From assembly GCF_014697625.1 (NCBI RefSeq), contig NZ_JACJSG010000029.1:38057-102056 (forward strand): DNA of 64,000 bases, in the 5' to 3' direction. This DNA is from Anabaena azotica FACHB-119. GTDB lineage: Bacteria > Cyanobacteriota > Cyanobacteriia > Cyanobacteriales > Nostocaceae. A model generated the notes under the pieces. The model saw only the letters and a list, made by a program, of their open reading frames with translations, was not told the origin of the DNA and ran no database searches. The position numbers were made by a program, and so were the translations under genes. This document shows positions 34,160 through 42,566 of the stretch, piece after piece. How positions within the stretch are numbered: position 1 is the stretch's first letter; each line of letters opens with the position of its first letter.

Positions 34160-35039
34160 GGTTAGCAGCAAAATAAGAATCAATCAAAGTAGCAGAGCGG
34201 ATAGAGCGACCCAAATGATACTGAGCATACTGGCGCAAAACTTGCTCTACAGATAACCAGTTTGCATTATTGACGTTACTAATTTGCATTATCTCCGGTT
34301 GTGACAACTGTTGGAGTATGAGAAGTTCTTGTGCAGTCAACCGAGATGTAATTGTGGGTAACTCTTGCCGATGCACAACTGTTTGATAAGTAGGGTTTAT
34401 GGGATGAGAAACTGGTTTATCTGATTTTTCGGGCTTTTTCACAACTTCTTTGCGTAAATTTTCCCAAGCTTCTAAACCAACTATTCCGCCAGCAGCGATA
34501 CTAAACCCGACTCGCCAGTTGGGATCTTCTAGATCAGGCGTTATGGGGCGCTGAGTCAAACAACAAATTTGCACTTGTGGCGGAATTCCTTCTAAAGCCA
34601 ATAAGTGAAAAACTGCATGAGCCAGACAAGCAAGCACACCATAAGATTCCCCCGTGGGTAAATCTTCCAGTCGATGGAGGTGTTCATTGAGTAATTCGTA
34701 TAATTCTTGTTGTGGCTGTTCACTTAAAGCCTGAGACAGAACTATTTCTGCTAGATATTGGCTAGCAGCTAATTTCCCCAAATCTTTCGCCAAACCGGGG
34801 TAAGTTTTTACAGTTTGGGCTTGCGTAATTTTATCAAGCGATCGCCCTCTAGCAATCAGTAGTTCATTGACTACAAACATCCCACTTCTACCGCCAAGGC
34901 TGGATTTGTGCTTACGTGAGCCTGGGGCGATCGCTCGAATCAAACCAAATTCCTGTGTTAAAATCGTCACTATTCTATCCGATTCCCCCAAAGCTTGGGC
35001 TTTAAGATTAATACCAGTTGCCTTATAAGTTTTACTCAT
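34143..35039 (-). CDS. recO: DNA repair protein RecO
   Basis: A 298-residue RecO. The N-terminal OB-fold (KATGINLKAQALGESDRIVTILTQEFGLIRAIAPGSRK) and the helical domain (SQYLAEIVLSQALSEQP) are clear. RecO anneals SSB-coated DNA and loads RecA with RecR. The cysteine cluster typical of many RecO zinc sites is reduced to ICCLT, so zinc binding is doubtful. The C-terminus reads LGRSIRSATLIDSYF. It is separated from deoC upstream by a 190-base repeat-rich spacer. Confidence 0.92.
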   Translation of the reverse strand: MSKTYKATGINLKAQALGESDRIVTILTQEFGLIRAIAPGSRKHKSSLGGRSGMFVVNELLIARGRSLDKITQAQTVKTYPGLAKDLGKLAASQYLAEIVLSQALSEQPQQELYELLNEHLHRLEDLPTGESYGVLACLAHAVFHLLALEGIPPQVQICCLTQRPITPDLEDPNWRVGFSIAAGGIVGLEAWENLRKEVVKKPEKSDKPVSHPINPTYQTVVHRQELPTITSRLTAQELLILQQLSQPEIMQISNVNNANWLSVEQVLRQYAQYHLGRSIRSATLIDSYFAANHDATV

Positions 35040-35222
35040 TAGTCATTAGTCATTGGTGAGTCCAGTTCCCTACGGCGCGAGACCCGCCGTAGGGAACTGG
35101 CGTTCGCCCTTGGCGTGCCGTTGGCGCAGCCTCTCGTAGAGAAGGCATACCCGGAGGGTCATTAGTCATTAGGTAAAGACAACTGTTGACTGTTAACTGC
35201 TAACTGTTAACTGTCAACTGAC
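35040..35222. repeat. STRR and dispersed-repeat cluster between deoC and recO
   Basis: GTCATTA heptamers flank a dispersed repeat: a 16-bp perfect stem, CCAGTTCCCTACGGCG at 35062-35077 pairing with 35085-35100 around a 7-base loop, followed by GTTCGCCCTTGGCGTGCCG. Further CTGTTAA/TTAACTG heptamers run to 35222. Confidence 0.85.
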
Positions 35223-35228
35223 AACAGA

Positions 35229-35909
35229 CTATTCCCCTTTTTCCAGGTTATCGCGCTGACGGATCAAATCGATACCGCGAGACGTGCCTAATCTAGTAGC
35301 ACCCGCTAATATTAAGTCTATAGCTTGATTGAGAGTGCGAATCCCCCCAGATGCCTTAATTCCTACTCTTTCCCGTGCTATCTCTTTCAGAAGACGTACA
35401 TCCTCCACCGTAGCACCACCATTCCAACCCGTACTGGTTTTGAGGAATGTCGCCCCCGCATCCATAGCTATTTCAGCTGCAAGTTTTTTCTCCGCATCCG
35501 TCAGTAAGTTTGTTTCCAAAATTACCTTAACAGTTTGCCCAGTCTCCTCACAAATTTCGGCAATTTCCCGGTGTACCGCCTCCGTATTACCAGACTTCAA
35601 CCAGCCTAAATTGATGACTACATCTAGCTCTGTGGCTCCATTTTCCACAGCCTCTTGAGCTTCATACAACTTAACTGAATGAGTTGTCGCCCCAGTAGGG
35701 AAGCCTATTACCGTACAAACCTTGGGTTTTTTGCCGTGGAGGAGTTCCGCCGCTTGCTTGACATAAGTAGGATACAAACAAACCGCAGCAAAATTAAATC
35801 GGTCAGCCTGTCCACACCATTGCTCAACCTGCTCTGGAGTAGCCGTTGGCGTTAATAGCGCATGATCGATAAATGGCGCAATATCAATATCTGGATAGTC
35901 TGCTGCCAT
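35229..35909 (-). CDS. deoC: deoxyribose-phosphate aldolase
   Basis: A 226-residue TIM-barrel class I aldolase splitting 2-deoxyribose-5-phosphate to glyceraldehyde-3-phosphate and acetaldehyde. The Schiff-base lysine is in ATFLKTSTGW (about residue 155), and the second lysine in VGIKASGGIRT. The N-terminus is DIDIAPFIDHALLTPTATPEQV. Length normal. Likely co-transcribed with recO downstream. Confidence 0.95.
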   Translation of the reverse strand: MAADYPDIDIAPFIDHALLTPTATPEQVEQWCGQADRFNFAAVCLYPTYVKQAAELLHGKKPKVCTVIGFPTGATTHSVKLYEAQEAVENGATELDVVINLGWLKSGNTEAVHREIAEICEETGQTVKVILETNLLTDAEKKLAAEIAMDAGATFLKTSTGWNGGATVEDVRLLKEIARERVGIKASGGIRTLNQAIDLILAGATRLGTSRGIDLIRQRDNLEKGE

Positions 35910-36067
35910 CGTGCCTTTTCTTAGTGATTGATTATAAACTTTTATAAAAATTAATACCCTTTACATAAATTAAAGCATATTTCTTAGGACTCTAACTGGA
36001 AAAATCAAATTTTAGTTGTTTTCCTCGCCTACAACTAAGTACTAATCAAACAATCAAAGTGTTATAT

Positions 36068-37225
36068 TTAACCGTGGTTTAGCCGGACTTTAATATTAAT
36101 ATTTATAAAATCAAGAATAGACTCAGCCAACGCCTTTGATGCCAGATATGGCACGCCATTACCTATAGTTTTAAACATATTAGTGAGAGACATATTATCT
36201 GGTAAGACAAAATTTGCAGGTAATGCTTGTATAGCTAAAGCTTCCGCTACAGAAATTCGCCGTATTTTGTAGGGATGTAGATGTACTTCATTATTTCCAT
36301 AGCAGGCTGTAGGAGAGTAGCGCCATCTATGTAATCTTTTAAAAGACTTTTTTGAATCATCACCTTCAGCAATACTAGCAAATTTTGTCATACCAGCCCT
36401 TGGTCGAAAATAATGTTCAGAATTAGGATGGCTTAAAACTTTATTATTTCTAAACCAATATTCAACCGTTAGTTCTTGAGGGATATCTTCAGGGCAAGAA
36501 ATAGTAGAATTTTCTCTAAATGGTTCACATTGACTCCACGGATATGTAAATACTTTGTCTTGAGAATATAAAATTTTGTTATTCCAAGGAAAGTCTAATG
36601 CAAGTATATCTTTATTATTGCTAATTCCTAAATCATGCAAATAACTTTTTCTAAAACCTAGTAATATTATTCTTTCTCTATCTTGTGGTACACCATATTC
36701 AATGGCATTTATTAACCGTTCTGTTAGTATATAACCTGCTGTCTGTAATTTAATTTTTAATGATTCAAAAAACTGACGATGTTTTTTAGTTTTCCATAAA
36801 CCTTTTACATTTTCAAATAAAAAGAAATCAGGTAGGTTTTGGCAAATTAATTCTATGTACGCTGAAGATAACTTACCATTATCACCTAAATAACCTCTAT
36901 TCTTGCCCCCAACCGAAAAATCTGGACAGGGAGGCCCACCAATAAAACCAACAATATTATTTTGACGACAATCTTGAACTATGTCTAATAAATTTTTTGC
37001 TAAAGATCCTTCTACAAGTTTAGATACATCTGCTGTTTCCCCTTCATGATACCCATATTCTGGTAAAGGTAAATTCAGCTTCTCTCTTGAATAGCGATAT
37101 GCTTCCATGAAAGCTGAGAATATTTCATTGACATAAACAATTTTAAAATTACTTGTTTCAAAACCTAAGTCTAAAAAGCCCGCTCCAGCGAAAAAAGAGA
37201 AAATACAAGGTCTAATAGTATTCAT
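36068..37225 (-). CDS. DNA (cytosine-5-)-methyltransferase
   Basis: A 385-residue C5 methyltransferase. Motif I FSFFAGAGFLDLGFE (residues about 8-22), motif IV GGPPCPDFS with the catalytic cysteine (about 98), motif VI FENVKG, motif VIII QDRERIILLGF, motif X TIGNGVP near the end. The variable target-recognition region is between about 240 and 330; the recognition sequence cannot be read from it. An ATG 15 bases upstream (37240) is in frame. No restriction endonuclease gene is adjacent, so it looks like a solitary methyltransferase. Its AT-rich codon use differs from deoC and the GTPase gene on either side, suggesting transfer. Confidence 0.9.
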   Translation of the reverse strand: MNTIRPCIFSFFAGAGFLDLGFETSNFKIVYVNEIFSAFMEAYRYSREKLNLPLPEYGYHEGETADVSKLVEGSLAKNLLDIVQDCRQNNIVGFIGGPPCPDFSVGGKNRGYLGDNGKLSSAYIELICQNLPDFFLFENVKGLWKTKKHRQFFESLKIKLQTAGYILTERLINAIEYGVPQDRERIILLGFRKSYLHDLGISNNKDILALDFPWNNKILYSQDKVFTYPWSQCEPFRENSTISCPEDIPQELTVEYWFRNNKVLSHPNSEHYFRPRAGMTKFASIAEGDDSKKSFKRLHRWRYSPTACYGNNEVHLHPYKIRRISVAEALAIQALPANFVLPDNMSLTNMFKTIGNGVPYLASKALAESILDFININIKVRLNHG

Positions 37226-37275
37226 TACTAATAATCGCAAAGACGCATAATAAAAATTTGCGCCTTTGCTCTAAA

Positions 37276-38703
37276 TTATCCTACAACTTCCATCGGCTGT
37301 GCTTCTGGTAACAAACGCTTCACGCCTTGCTTAACAAAACCTTGCAGCAATGCTACTTGTTGATTTTGTTGGAAGACTTTTTGTAAGGTTTGGCGTAATT
37401 TGTCTAAGTTTAAATTACTTCCAGAATCTAAAGCGATTTCTTGTTGCTCAAAATACTCTACCAGACATAACCCAGCTACTCTAGTCAGATAAGCAGCACT
37501 TACACCCTGTACTAAACCGCCAGCGACAAAGGTAACGGCGTTACTTTTGAGGACAGTACCAATGGCTTGAGTTGAAAGTTCCACTAAACCCAGTTTCAAC
37601 ATCAAACTTCCCATTGTTCCGGCTACAGTTTGCGCCTGTTCCCAGGAGAACTTCTGCTGATAAATATTACCCAAATCCATTACCATTTGAGCATTAATTG
37701 CCGCAGTCGCTAAAATATCTAGTGCTGGGACTGGGTTAGCAAAAGCAGCAGCCGCAGCTATCCACTGATATTGTTCAATAATTGGGGTAGCGCGATCGCG
37801 TCTCACACCATTCAAGTAGTTTTTCGCTTCACATTTCAGCAACACCGCCTGTCTAGCAGTGGTTGTCCACACCAGTTGTTGTTGCTGTAACAAAAGTTCA
37901 CTCAACTCCTGCGACAACTGCTGAATATCTGCTGCTGGTTGTTCCATCCACTCTTGCACAGAACCATCCGCTTCATGTTTCCGCACTTTGATAGCGACAG
38001 GCGCAGCAGCAACAGCGACTACATGATCTGAGACTCTTTGTTTTAAAGACTGCAAGATACTAGCACGTTCATCTGGTATATACTGGTCTTGTTTATTGAA
38101 AACCAGGATTTTTGGCAGATTTAGTCTTTTTAGCTGCTGTAAGGCTTGGAATTGTGAGTCTGTCAAATCACCGTTAGTTAAGAACAGCGCCGCATCAGAT
38201 TTTGCCGCTTCTGTTAAAATACCGACATCTGACTGATTATCCACCTCTCTAAACAGTGGTGCTGTTTCTTGAAAAGTGACTTGCTGTGTTTCCGACTTCA
38301 GCACCTCAATTAAAGTGGTTTTACCTACTGACTGTCCACCAGTCACAGCCACTCTAATTTCTTGTCTGTCTAAATCTACCGATAATTGGTCAAGCTGATT
38401 TCGTAATGTGGCTAAAGCTTGGTGATTTGCCGATTCTTGAGCTAGTTGGTTGATGACGACTTCAGTTTTAGCGATCGCACTTTCTGCTGTAGCTCTATCC
38501 ACCAGGATACCATCTGGCTGCTCAGAACTATTTTTTGGTCGCTTGTGTTTGAACAACCACAACCCACCACCAACCGCTAAAACACTCAATAAACTCAACT
38601 CACCTAACTGCACTAGCGAATGATGCCAACTTTCTACCATCCACAAGGAAAAGGATAAACCTAATCCTCCTACTAAGATTGGACGCTGCAACTTCACAAC
38701 CAT
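37276..38703 (-). CDS. membrane GTPase-like protein (DUF697 type)
   Basis: A 475-residue protein. Two hydrophobic N-terminal segments (about residues 8-24 and 36-51) are followed by a G domain: P-loop GGQSVGKTT at about 122-130, and NKQD (G4) at about 204. The C-terminal half has alanine-rich hydrophobic stretches (AAAAAFANPVPALDILATAAINAQMV), as in DUF697/YcjF-type proteins. Related proteins are widespread in cyanobacteria, but the function is not established. It ends 50 bases before the methyltransferase gene and starts 42 bases after the nuclease gene. Confidence 0.75.
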   Translation of the reverse strand: MVVKLQRPILVGGLGLSFSLWMVESWHHSLVQLGELSLLSVLAVGGGLWLFKHKRPKNSSEQPDGILVDRATAESAIAKTEVVINQLAQESANHQALATLRNQLDQLSVDLDRQEIRVAVTGGQSVGKTTLIEVLKSETQQVTFQETAPLFREVDNQSDVGILTEAAKSDAALFLTNGDLTDSQFQALQQLKRLNLPKILVFNKQDQYIPDERASILQSLKQRVSDHVVAVAAAPVAIKVRKHEADGSVQEWMEQPAADIQQLSQELSELLLQQQQLVWTTTARQAVLLKCEAKNYLNGVRRDRATPIIEQYQWIAAAAAFANPVPALDILATAAINAQMVMDLGNIYQQKFSWEQAQTVAGTMGSLMLKLGLVELSTQAIGTVLKSNAVTFVAGGLVQGVSAAYLTRVAGLCLVEYFEQQEIALDSGSNLNLDKLRQTLQKVFQQNQQVALLQGFVKQGVKRLLPEAQPMEVVG

Positions 38704-38744
38704 TATTCTCCGCGCTTTTTGGAAGATTCCAACTCAAGAATAGA

Positions 38745-39224
38745 TCAAAACCCAGTTTCACCGAATTGCTCAGGCGAAAAGACACAATTTTCTTTACCTA
38801 TCGCTTGTGAGATTAACTCCCAAGCCTGGCGATACTGTGCTGAACGGGGTTGGCGCTGTCTTTTTTCAGTTTCCACTAAGTGTATTTCGCTACCATAGCT
38901 GATAAACACATCCACCGGGAAGATATAAAACAGGTCAAGCTTTTCTATATAGACTAGGGCAAAATCAAAGTCTGATGGTTTATATGCTGCTCGAAGCATC
39001 AGCCTTCGATTTGTTTTGGTGCGGCGATTATCTACAACATAATTACCCGATGGCTCATGCAACCAAGCATATTTGACTTGGATTTTAATGAAAGTTCCCT
39101 CTATATCAAATACTAAATCATAAGGTAGTCGGTCGCCTATCGGCTTTAAAACTCCCCAGCCACGTTGTAAAGCATGGAGTATAGCCGCCTGTTCAGCTAT
39201 GTCCCCTTTGAGTTTCGTATCCAT
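38745..39224 (-). CDS. PD-(D/E)XK nuclease of the group I intron homing type
   Basis: A 159-residue protein (MDTKLKGDIAEQAAILHAL). Candidate catalytic residues E11, D36 (LPYDLVFD), Q49 and K51 (IKIQVKYA) match the E-D-Q-K arrangement of I-Ssp6803I, the PD-(D/E)XK homing endonuclease encoded in the tRNA-fMet group I intron of Synechocystis (positions there recalled from literature). Length is like that enzyme's 150 residues. The gene lies 104 bp downstream of an intron-containing tRNA-fMet on the same strand but outside the intron. Alternative: a domesticated free-standing relative, since such proteins occur without introns in cyanobacteria. Confidence 0.75.
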   Translation of the reverse strand: MDTKLKGDIAEQAAILHALQRGWGVLKPIGDRLPYDLVFDIEGTFIKIQVKYAWLHEPSGNYVVDNRRTKTNRRLMLRAAYKPSDFDFALVYIEKLDLFYIFPVDVFISYGSEIHLVETEKRQRQPRSAQYRQAWELISQAIGKENCVFSPEQFGETGF

Positions 39225-39285
39225 TCGCTAATGATACTCAAGCGTCTATAACCTGTCACCTATCCCCTATCCCCTCCTATAAAAC

Positions 39286-39319
39286 AAAACCCCACAACTT
39301 TTTAGGATTGCAGGGTTTT
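39286..39319 (-). terminator. intrinsic terminator after tRNA-fMet
   Basis: On the minus strand AAAACCC and GGGTTTT pair around a 20-base loop, followed by GTTTTAT. It would stop tRNA transcription before the nuclease gene. Confidence 0.5.
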
Positions 39320-39328
39320 ATTTTTATT

Positions 39329-39650
39329 TGGTGGCGGGAAGTGGATTTGAACCACTGACCTTCGGGTTATGCTTACCATCTACAGTTTTCACTGCCCAGC
39401 TTTTACTGGTTTGTGGTCTGGACTGTCCCTTTACCCTCGGCGTTACCGTTAGGGTACCTGCCTACCAGTCTCTACACCTTCTCTGTTTCCAGAGCTTGGT
39501 TCGGGATTACCGCGCTATTGGCTTCCCCGAATTTGACAGGTAATCGTATACAAGTTTCCTCGTATACCGCCCACTGCAACATTAACAAACAAGCGCTTAG
39601 TTAATTTTGCTAGTTGAGCCCGACGAGCTACCAGGCTGCTCTATCCCGCG
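39329..39650 (-). tRNA. tRNA-fMet(CAU), intron-containing
   Basis: The 5' exon is 39650-39617 (starts CGCGGGATAGAGCAGCCTGG) and the 3' exon 39371-39329 (starts CATAACCCGAAGG, ends CCACCA, so CCA is encoded). Joined, they give an anticodon loop CUCAUAA with a GGG/CCC anticodon stem and a C1-C72 mismatch at the top of the acceptor stem. These are the hallmarks of initiator tRNA: three G-C pairs and no 1-72 Watson-Crick pair. Exon junctions assume group I rules: the last exon base is U and the last intron base is G. Confidence 0.92.
39372..39616 (-). ncRNA. group I self-splicing intron in tRNA-fMet
   Basis: A 245-nt intron between U33 and C34. All four core elements are visible on the minus strand in order: P (CAAATTCGGGGAAGCC, about 39520-39537), Q (AATCCCGAACCAAGC, about 39494-39508), R (GTGTAGAGACTG, about 39468-39479) and S (AAGGGACAGTCCAGACC, about 39416-39432). 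It ends in G. No open reading frame is inside. tRNA-fMet introns are known from several cyanobacteria; the homing enzyme there is I-Ssp6803I-like. Confidence 0.88.
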
Positions 39651-39697
39651 TCGTTTCGTTACTTTTTTAGTATAACTCAAGCTTTTGAGTTTGGCAA

Positions 39698-40645
39698 CTA
39701 TAAAAACGATAATTCCCCCACAACTTCTAAACGTGTGTATTTTCCCAGGTTCATAAACTTCTCTGCCAAGCTTTCCGCCACGCTGGGAGTAATCCAACCC
39801 ATTTGTTGGAGTAGATGAATAGCAACAGCATATTTTGCCCGTTTCGCCCCATCCATAACTTTGATTGCTAGTCCCATACCTTCGCCCAGCCTACCGATGC
39901 ACTGTACACCTTCCGCACCAGCTTTGCTGACCAATTCACCGGGGGTTAAGCGCATCAGTTCTGTGTCAAATTCTCCGTCTCCTGCTACCATTGACGGATG
40001 GTGGGTCATAGCACGGACAATCCGCTCCATATCTACGTTATTACTAGAAGCCAGAAGTGCGTATAAGGAAGCGATTTGTCCCAGTTGCATCAAGTAGGTG
40101 GGTACGCCACAATCATCGTGAGCGCTGATAAATTCTTCGGCTGGCATTCGCAGTAATTCGGCAATTTTTGTCAGAATTAACTGCTGTACTGGGTGCTTAC
40201 GTTCCAGGTAGTTATTTAAAGGCCAGTGGCGTTGTTGACATATAGCCAACATTCCCGCGTGCTTACCTGAACAGTTGTATTCTAAGGGGCTGCGTTTGCC
40301 GGGAGGGATGGGACACTGGAGTACAGAAGGGTCTAAATCAGCTCGCCAGAGGATGTTAAATGCTTGGCGTACCTGCTCGATTGTACCCCTGTGGGAACTG
40401 GTAATAATTGCGAGGTCGCGATCGCTTAAATCATAGCGTTCCAATGTCCCTGTAGAGGTAACTGCCAGCGCCTGAAATGGTTTGAGGGCGGAACGGACAA
40501 ATGTAGCTGTTTCCGCATTGCCGGCAACAGTTAGTACTCGTCCTCGGTTGTCACAAACAACAGCTTGGACTGTATGCTTCGATTCGATGATACCTTCACG
40601 CAGCAACCGGACTTCCAGTGCTGCGGCTTGAGTGCGCTTGCCCAT
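39698..40645 (-). CDS. asparaginase (type II, PF06089-like)
   Basis: A 315-residue protein of the asparaginase family found in plants' symbionts and cyanobacteria (REGIIESKHTVQAVVCDNRGRVL; ATFVRSALKPFQAL; ITSSHRGTIEQV; NCSGKHAGML; AHDDCGVPTYLM). The serine/lysine active-site stretch RSALKPFQ and the C-terminal KVMDGAKRAKY are family features. It releases ammonia from asparagine in the cytoplasm. A start 6 bases upstream (40651, MTMGK) is also possible. It is transcribed from a repeat-rich region toward the tRNA gene. Confidence 0.87.
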   Translation of the reverse strand: MGKRTQAAALEVRLLREGIIESKHTVQAVVCDNRGRVLTVAGNAETATFVRSALKPFQALAVTSTGTLERYDLSDRDLAIITSSHRGTIEQVRQAFNILWRADLDPSVLQCPIPPGKRSPLEYNCSGKHAGMLAICQQRHWPLNNYLERKHPVQQLILTKIAELLRMPAEEFISAHDDCGVPTYLMQLGQIASLYALLASSNNVDMERIVRAMTHHPSMVAGDGEFDTELMRLTPGELVSKAGAEGVQCIGRLGEGMGLAIKVMDGAKRAKYAVAIHLLQQMGWITPSVAESLAEKFMNLGKYTRLEVVGELSFL

Positions 40646-40675
40646 TGTCATGGGTTAAATTATCTCTTTTTTTTA

Positions 40676-40740
40676 TTAGTCAATAGTCAACAGTCAATAG
40701 TCCATAGTTGATTAACTGTTGACTATTGACCACTGACTAT
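40676..40740. repeat. (CAATAGT/CAACAGT)n STRR
   Basis: Imperfect heptamers with an inverted arm (AATAGTC...GACTATT) between the CGLD27 gene and the asparaginase gene. Confidence 0.75.
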
Positions 40741-41241
40741 TTAAAACAAATGCCAAACTATAGTACCAATAACAAAGATTCCCGCCAAGCCAAAGAATGT
40801 AAATTGTAACCGTTGAATGATGGGTTTGATTTCGTAGGTGACAATTAAGCGATCGCGGTTGAGGACTTCTGGTGGTTTGATCCAGGTTTGACCATCATAC
40901 CAGCCTGACTCCTCATAAAATACAGTCATGCTGTAGAGGCGATCGCGCACATAAAGCCAGCCCAAATATAACCGTAATAGACTTAGTACTACTCCGACAC
41001 TTGCCCCAGCTGCACCACATAACAGGAAATGCACCAGTTGTTTATTTGGCGGGAAGCTGGCTGCTGAGACTGGCCCTGCTATTAGCCAAGATAAACCCCA
41101 AATCCAGACTAGTTTTGTGGTATACTCTCGCCAATTTAAGACGCAATCACGAAATAACCATGAAGTTTTTAACTCTTCGTACTCATTGAGTGGTTGTTGG
41201 TCTACAGGAACCGGACAATTGAAGAGCGACGACTTGATCAT
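40741..41241 (-). CDS. CGLD27-family membrane protein (DUF1230)
   Basis: A 166-residue protein with three hydrophobic segments (about residues 42-62, 70-92 and 143-165). The signature CPVPVDQQPLNEYEELKTSWLFRDC at the N-terminus and VRDRLYSMTVFYEESGWYDGQTWIKPPEVLNRDRLI in the middle define CGLD27, a protein conserved in the green lineage and diatoms and implicated in plants in photoprotection or iron stress. Its start overlaps the rsfS stop by 4 bases (ATGA), so the two are translationally coupled. Confidence 0.88.
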   Translation of the reverse strand: MIKSSLFNCPVPVDQQPLNEYEELKTSWLFRDCVLNWREYTTKLVWIWGLSWLIAGPVSAASFPPNKQLVHFLLCGAAGASVGVVLSLLRLYLGWLYVRDRLYSMTVFYEESGWYDGQTWIKPPEVLNRDRLIVTYEIKPIIQRLQFTFFGLAGIFVIGTIVWHLF

Positions 41242-41693
41242 GTTGGCTTACCCTCATCCTCATCAGATTTTGGTAGGGGAATACGTTCTGCATGAACCCA
41301 GAACGCTTCTAAATTATAAAACTCCCGTTCCTTTGGCATCATAATATGCACAATTACGTCGCCATAGTCTTGCAGTACCCAGCTACCTTCGACCTTGCCT
41401 TCTGTCCGCAATGGTCGGCGATGCCAGTCTGTTTCTACTTTATCCTCAATTGCATCGGCGATCGCTCTCACCTGCACCCTAGAATAGCCAGTCAGCATTA
41501 CAAAATAATCTGCCAAGTATGACACATCTGCTACTCTCAGCACCAAAATATCGCCTGCTTTCCGGTCTGATGCAGCTTCGGCAATAGTTAGAGCTAATTT
41601 TCCGCTCAACTCAGTTGCAGCCTCTGGACTTCTGGTAGCACTCTTAGCTACCGAGACGGATTGTAATGGTATTCCTTGGAAATAATCAGACAT
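41238..41693 (-). CDS. rsfS: ribosomal silencing factor
   Basis: A 151-residue RsfS. The conserved core is residues about 30-125 (KAGDILVLRVADVSYLADYFVMLTGYSRVQVRAIADAIED; VLQDYGDVIVHIMMPKEREFYNLEAFW). It binds L14 (encoded at 8855) and blocks subunit joining, dampening translation under starvation. The N-terminal 27 residues are a poorly conserved extension. Coupled to the CGLD27 gene by a 4-base overlap, an arrangement I recall from other cyanobacteria. Confidence 0.92.
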   Translation of the reverse strand: MSDYFQGIPLQSVSVAKSATRSPEAATELSGKLALTIAEAASDRKAGDILVLRVADVSYLADYFVMLTGYSRVQVRAIADAIEDKVETDWHRRPLRTEGKVEGSWVLQDYGDVIVHIMMPKEREFYNLEAFWVHAERIPLPKSDEDEGKPT

Positions 41694-42152
41694 TAAACCT
41701 CAGGTACTTTATCCCTTTTGTTACGGTTTTTGAGAATTACTTACAAACAATAATTGAATAGTAAATCTATCTATTGGTTTTTTTGAATACTAACAAAAAA
41801 ACAGGTATCTATGAGAATGGCTGACAAATTGGCTGATGTATCGCCATGTCATAATTAGTGGTTGCAGGTCAGTCTTTTTGTAGCGATATCTCCACCAATG
41901 GCTATATTTGATACATAATTGCCTAAATTTACTTACCATTCATCTTAATTTATCGTTCTCTATGACTTTTCTCACCCATCAATAAGATAAGTTACTAATG
42001 TCATCATCTCTTAACCTTATAAAATATTCTTATTAAGAATTATATATCATGACAGACCTAGTTCTTCTGTCTAAAGTGTGATCGGTCTAATCTTTTGACT
42101 ATTTTTCTCATTAAGTCAAGCAAAAATCATCTTCCCTAGTTAAGCACTCAAC
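41694..42152. other. AT-rich spacer, nothing recognised
   Basis: About 460 bases upstream of rsfS. No open frame of note, no clear repeat. Confidence 0.6.
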
Positions 42153-42486
42153 TCATTTAGATTCGGGTAGCTGCTGTTGTAGTTGCTGCACCTCCTCCAC
42201 CGACAAGCCCGTTGCAGAGGCAATAATATCGAATATGACTCCTTAGCTTAAAAGATTAGCACCAATCTCTCGTTGCTTTTTTGCTTCTCCCTCTTGTTAA
42301 ATCGAACGAGCAATTACAGATTCCTGTATGATTTCCCTCCGCACAAGCGATATATAATATAATCCTCTAATTTTATCCCAGCTAGCATCGCTGATGCCGC
42401 AGTAAAATTAGCTTGAGTTACTGAGTCAGGAATTTAGTTGAGGTTTTCAAAATTGGTAGAAAAGTTTCCAGCAAAATATCACAGAG
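42153..42486 (-). pseudogene. decayed Rpn-like gene
   Basis: Reading the minus strand with frame changes gives DILLETFL, then NFENLN(stop)IPDSVTQANFTAASAMLAGIKLEDY, RREIIQESVIARSI(stop)QEGEAKKQREIGANL and finally ATGLSVEEVQQLQQQLPESK before a stop. These are the consecutive C-terminal motifs of cyanobacterial Rpn/transposase-like proteins. At least two in-frame stops and two frameshifts show it is dead; the N-terminal part is missing. Confidence 0.75.
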
Positions 42487-42566
42487 TCATACATGGGTAT
42501 ATTGTTGGACTTTGTGATACTGTTTGATATTAGGTAATGCGAAAATATAATTTAAAGCCAGTCAAA

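Noticed and set aside
38745..39224. Restriction endonuclease partner of the C5 methyltransferase at 36068
   Set aside because: Residue pattern and size fit the intron-homing PD-(D/E)XK family, and a GTPase gene lies between.
39328..39543. Open frame of 71 codons across the tRNA-fMet region
   Set aside because: It is antisense to the tRNA exon and group I intron; composition reflects RNA structure, not protein.
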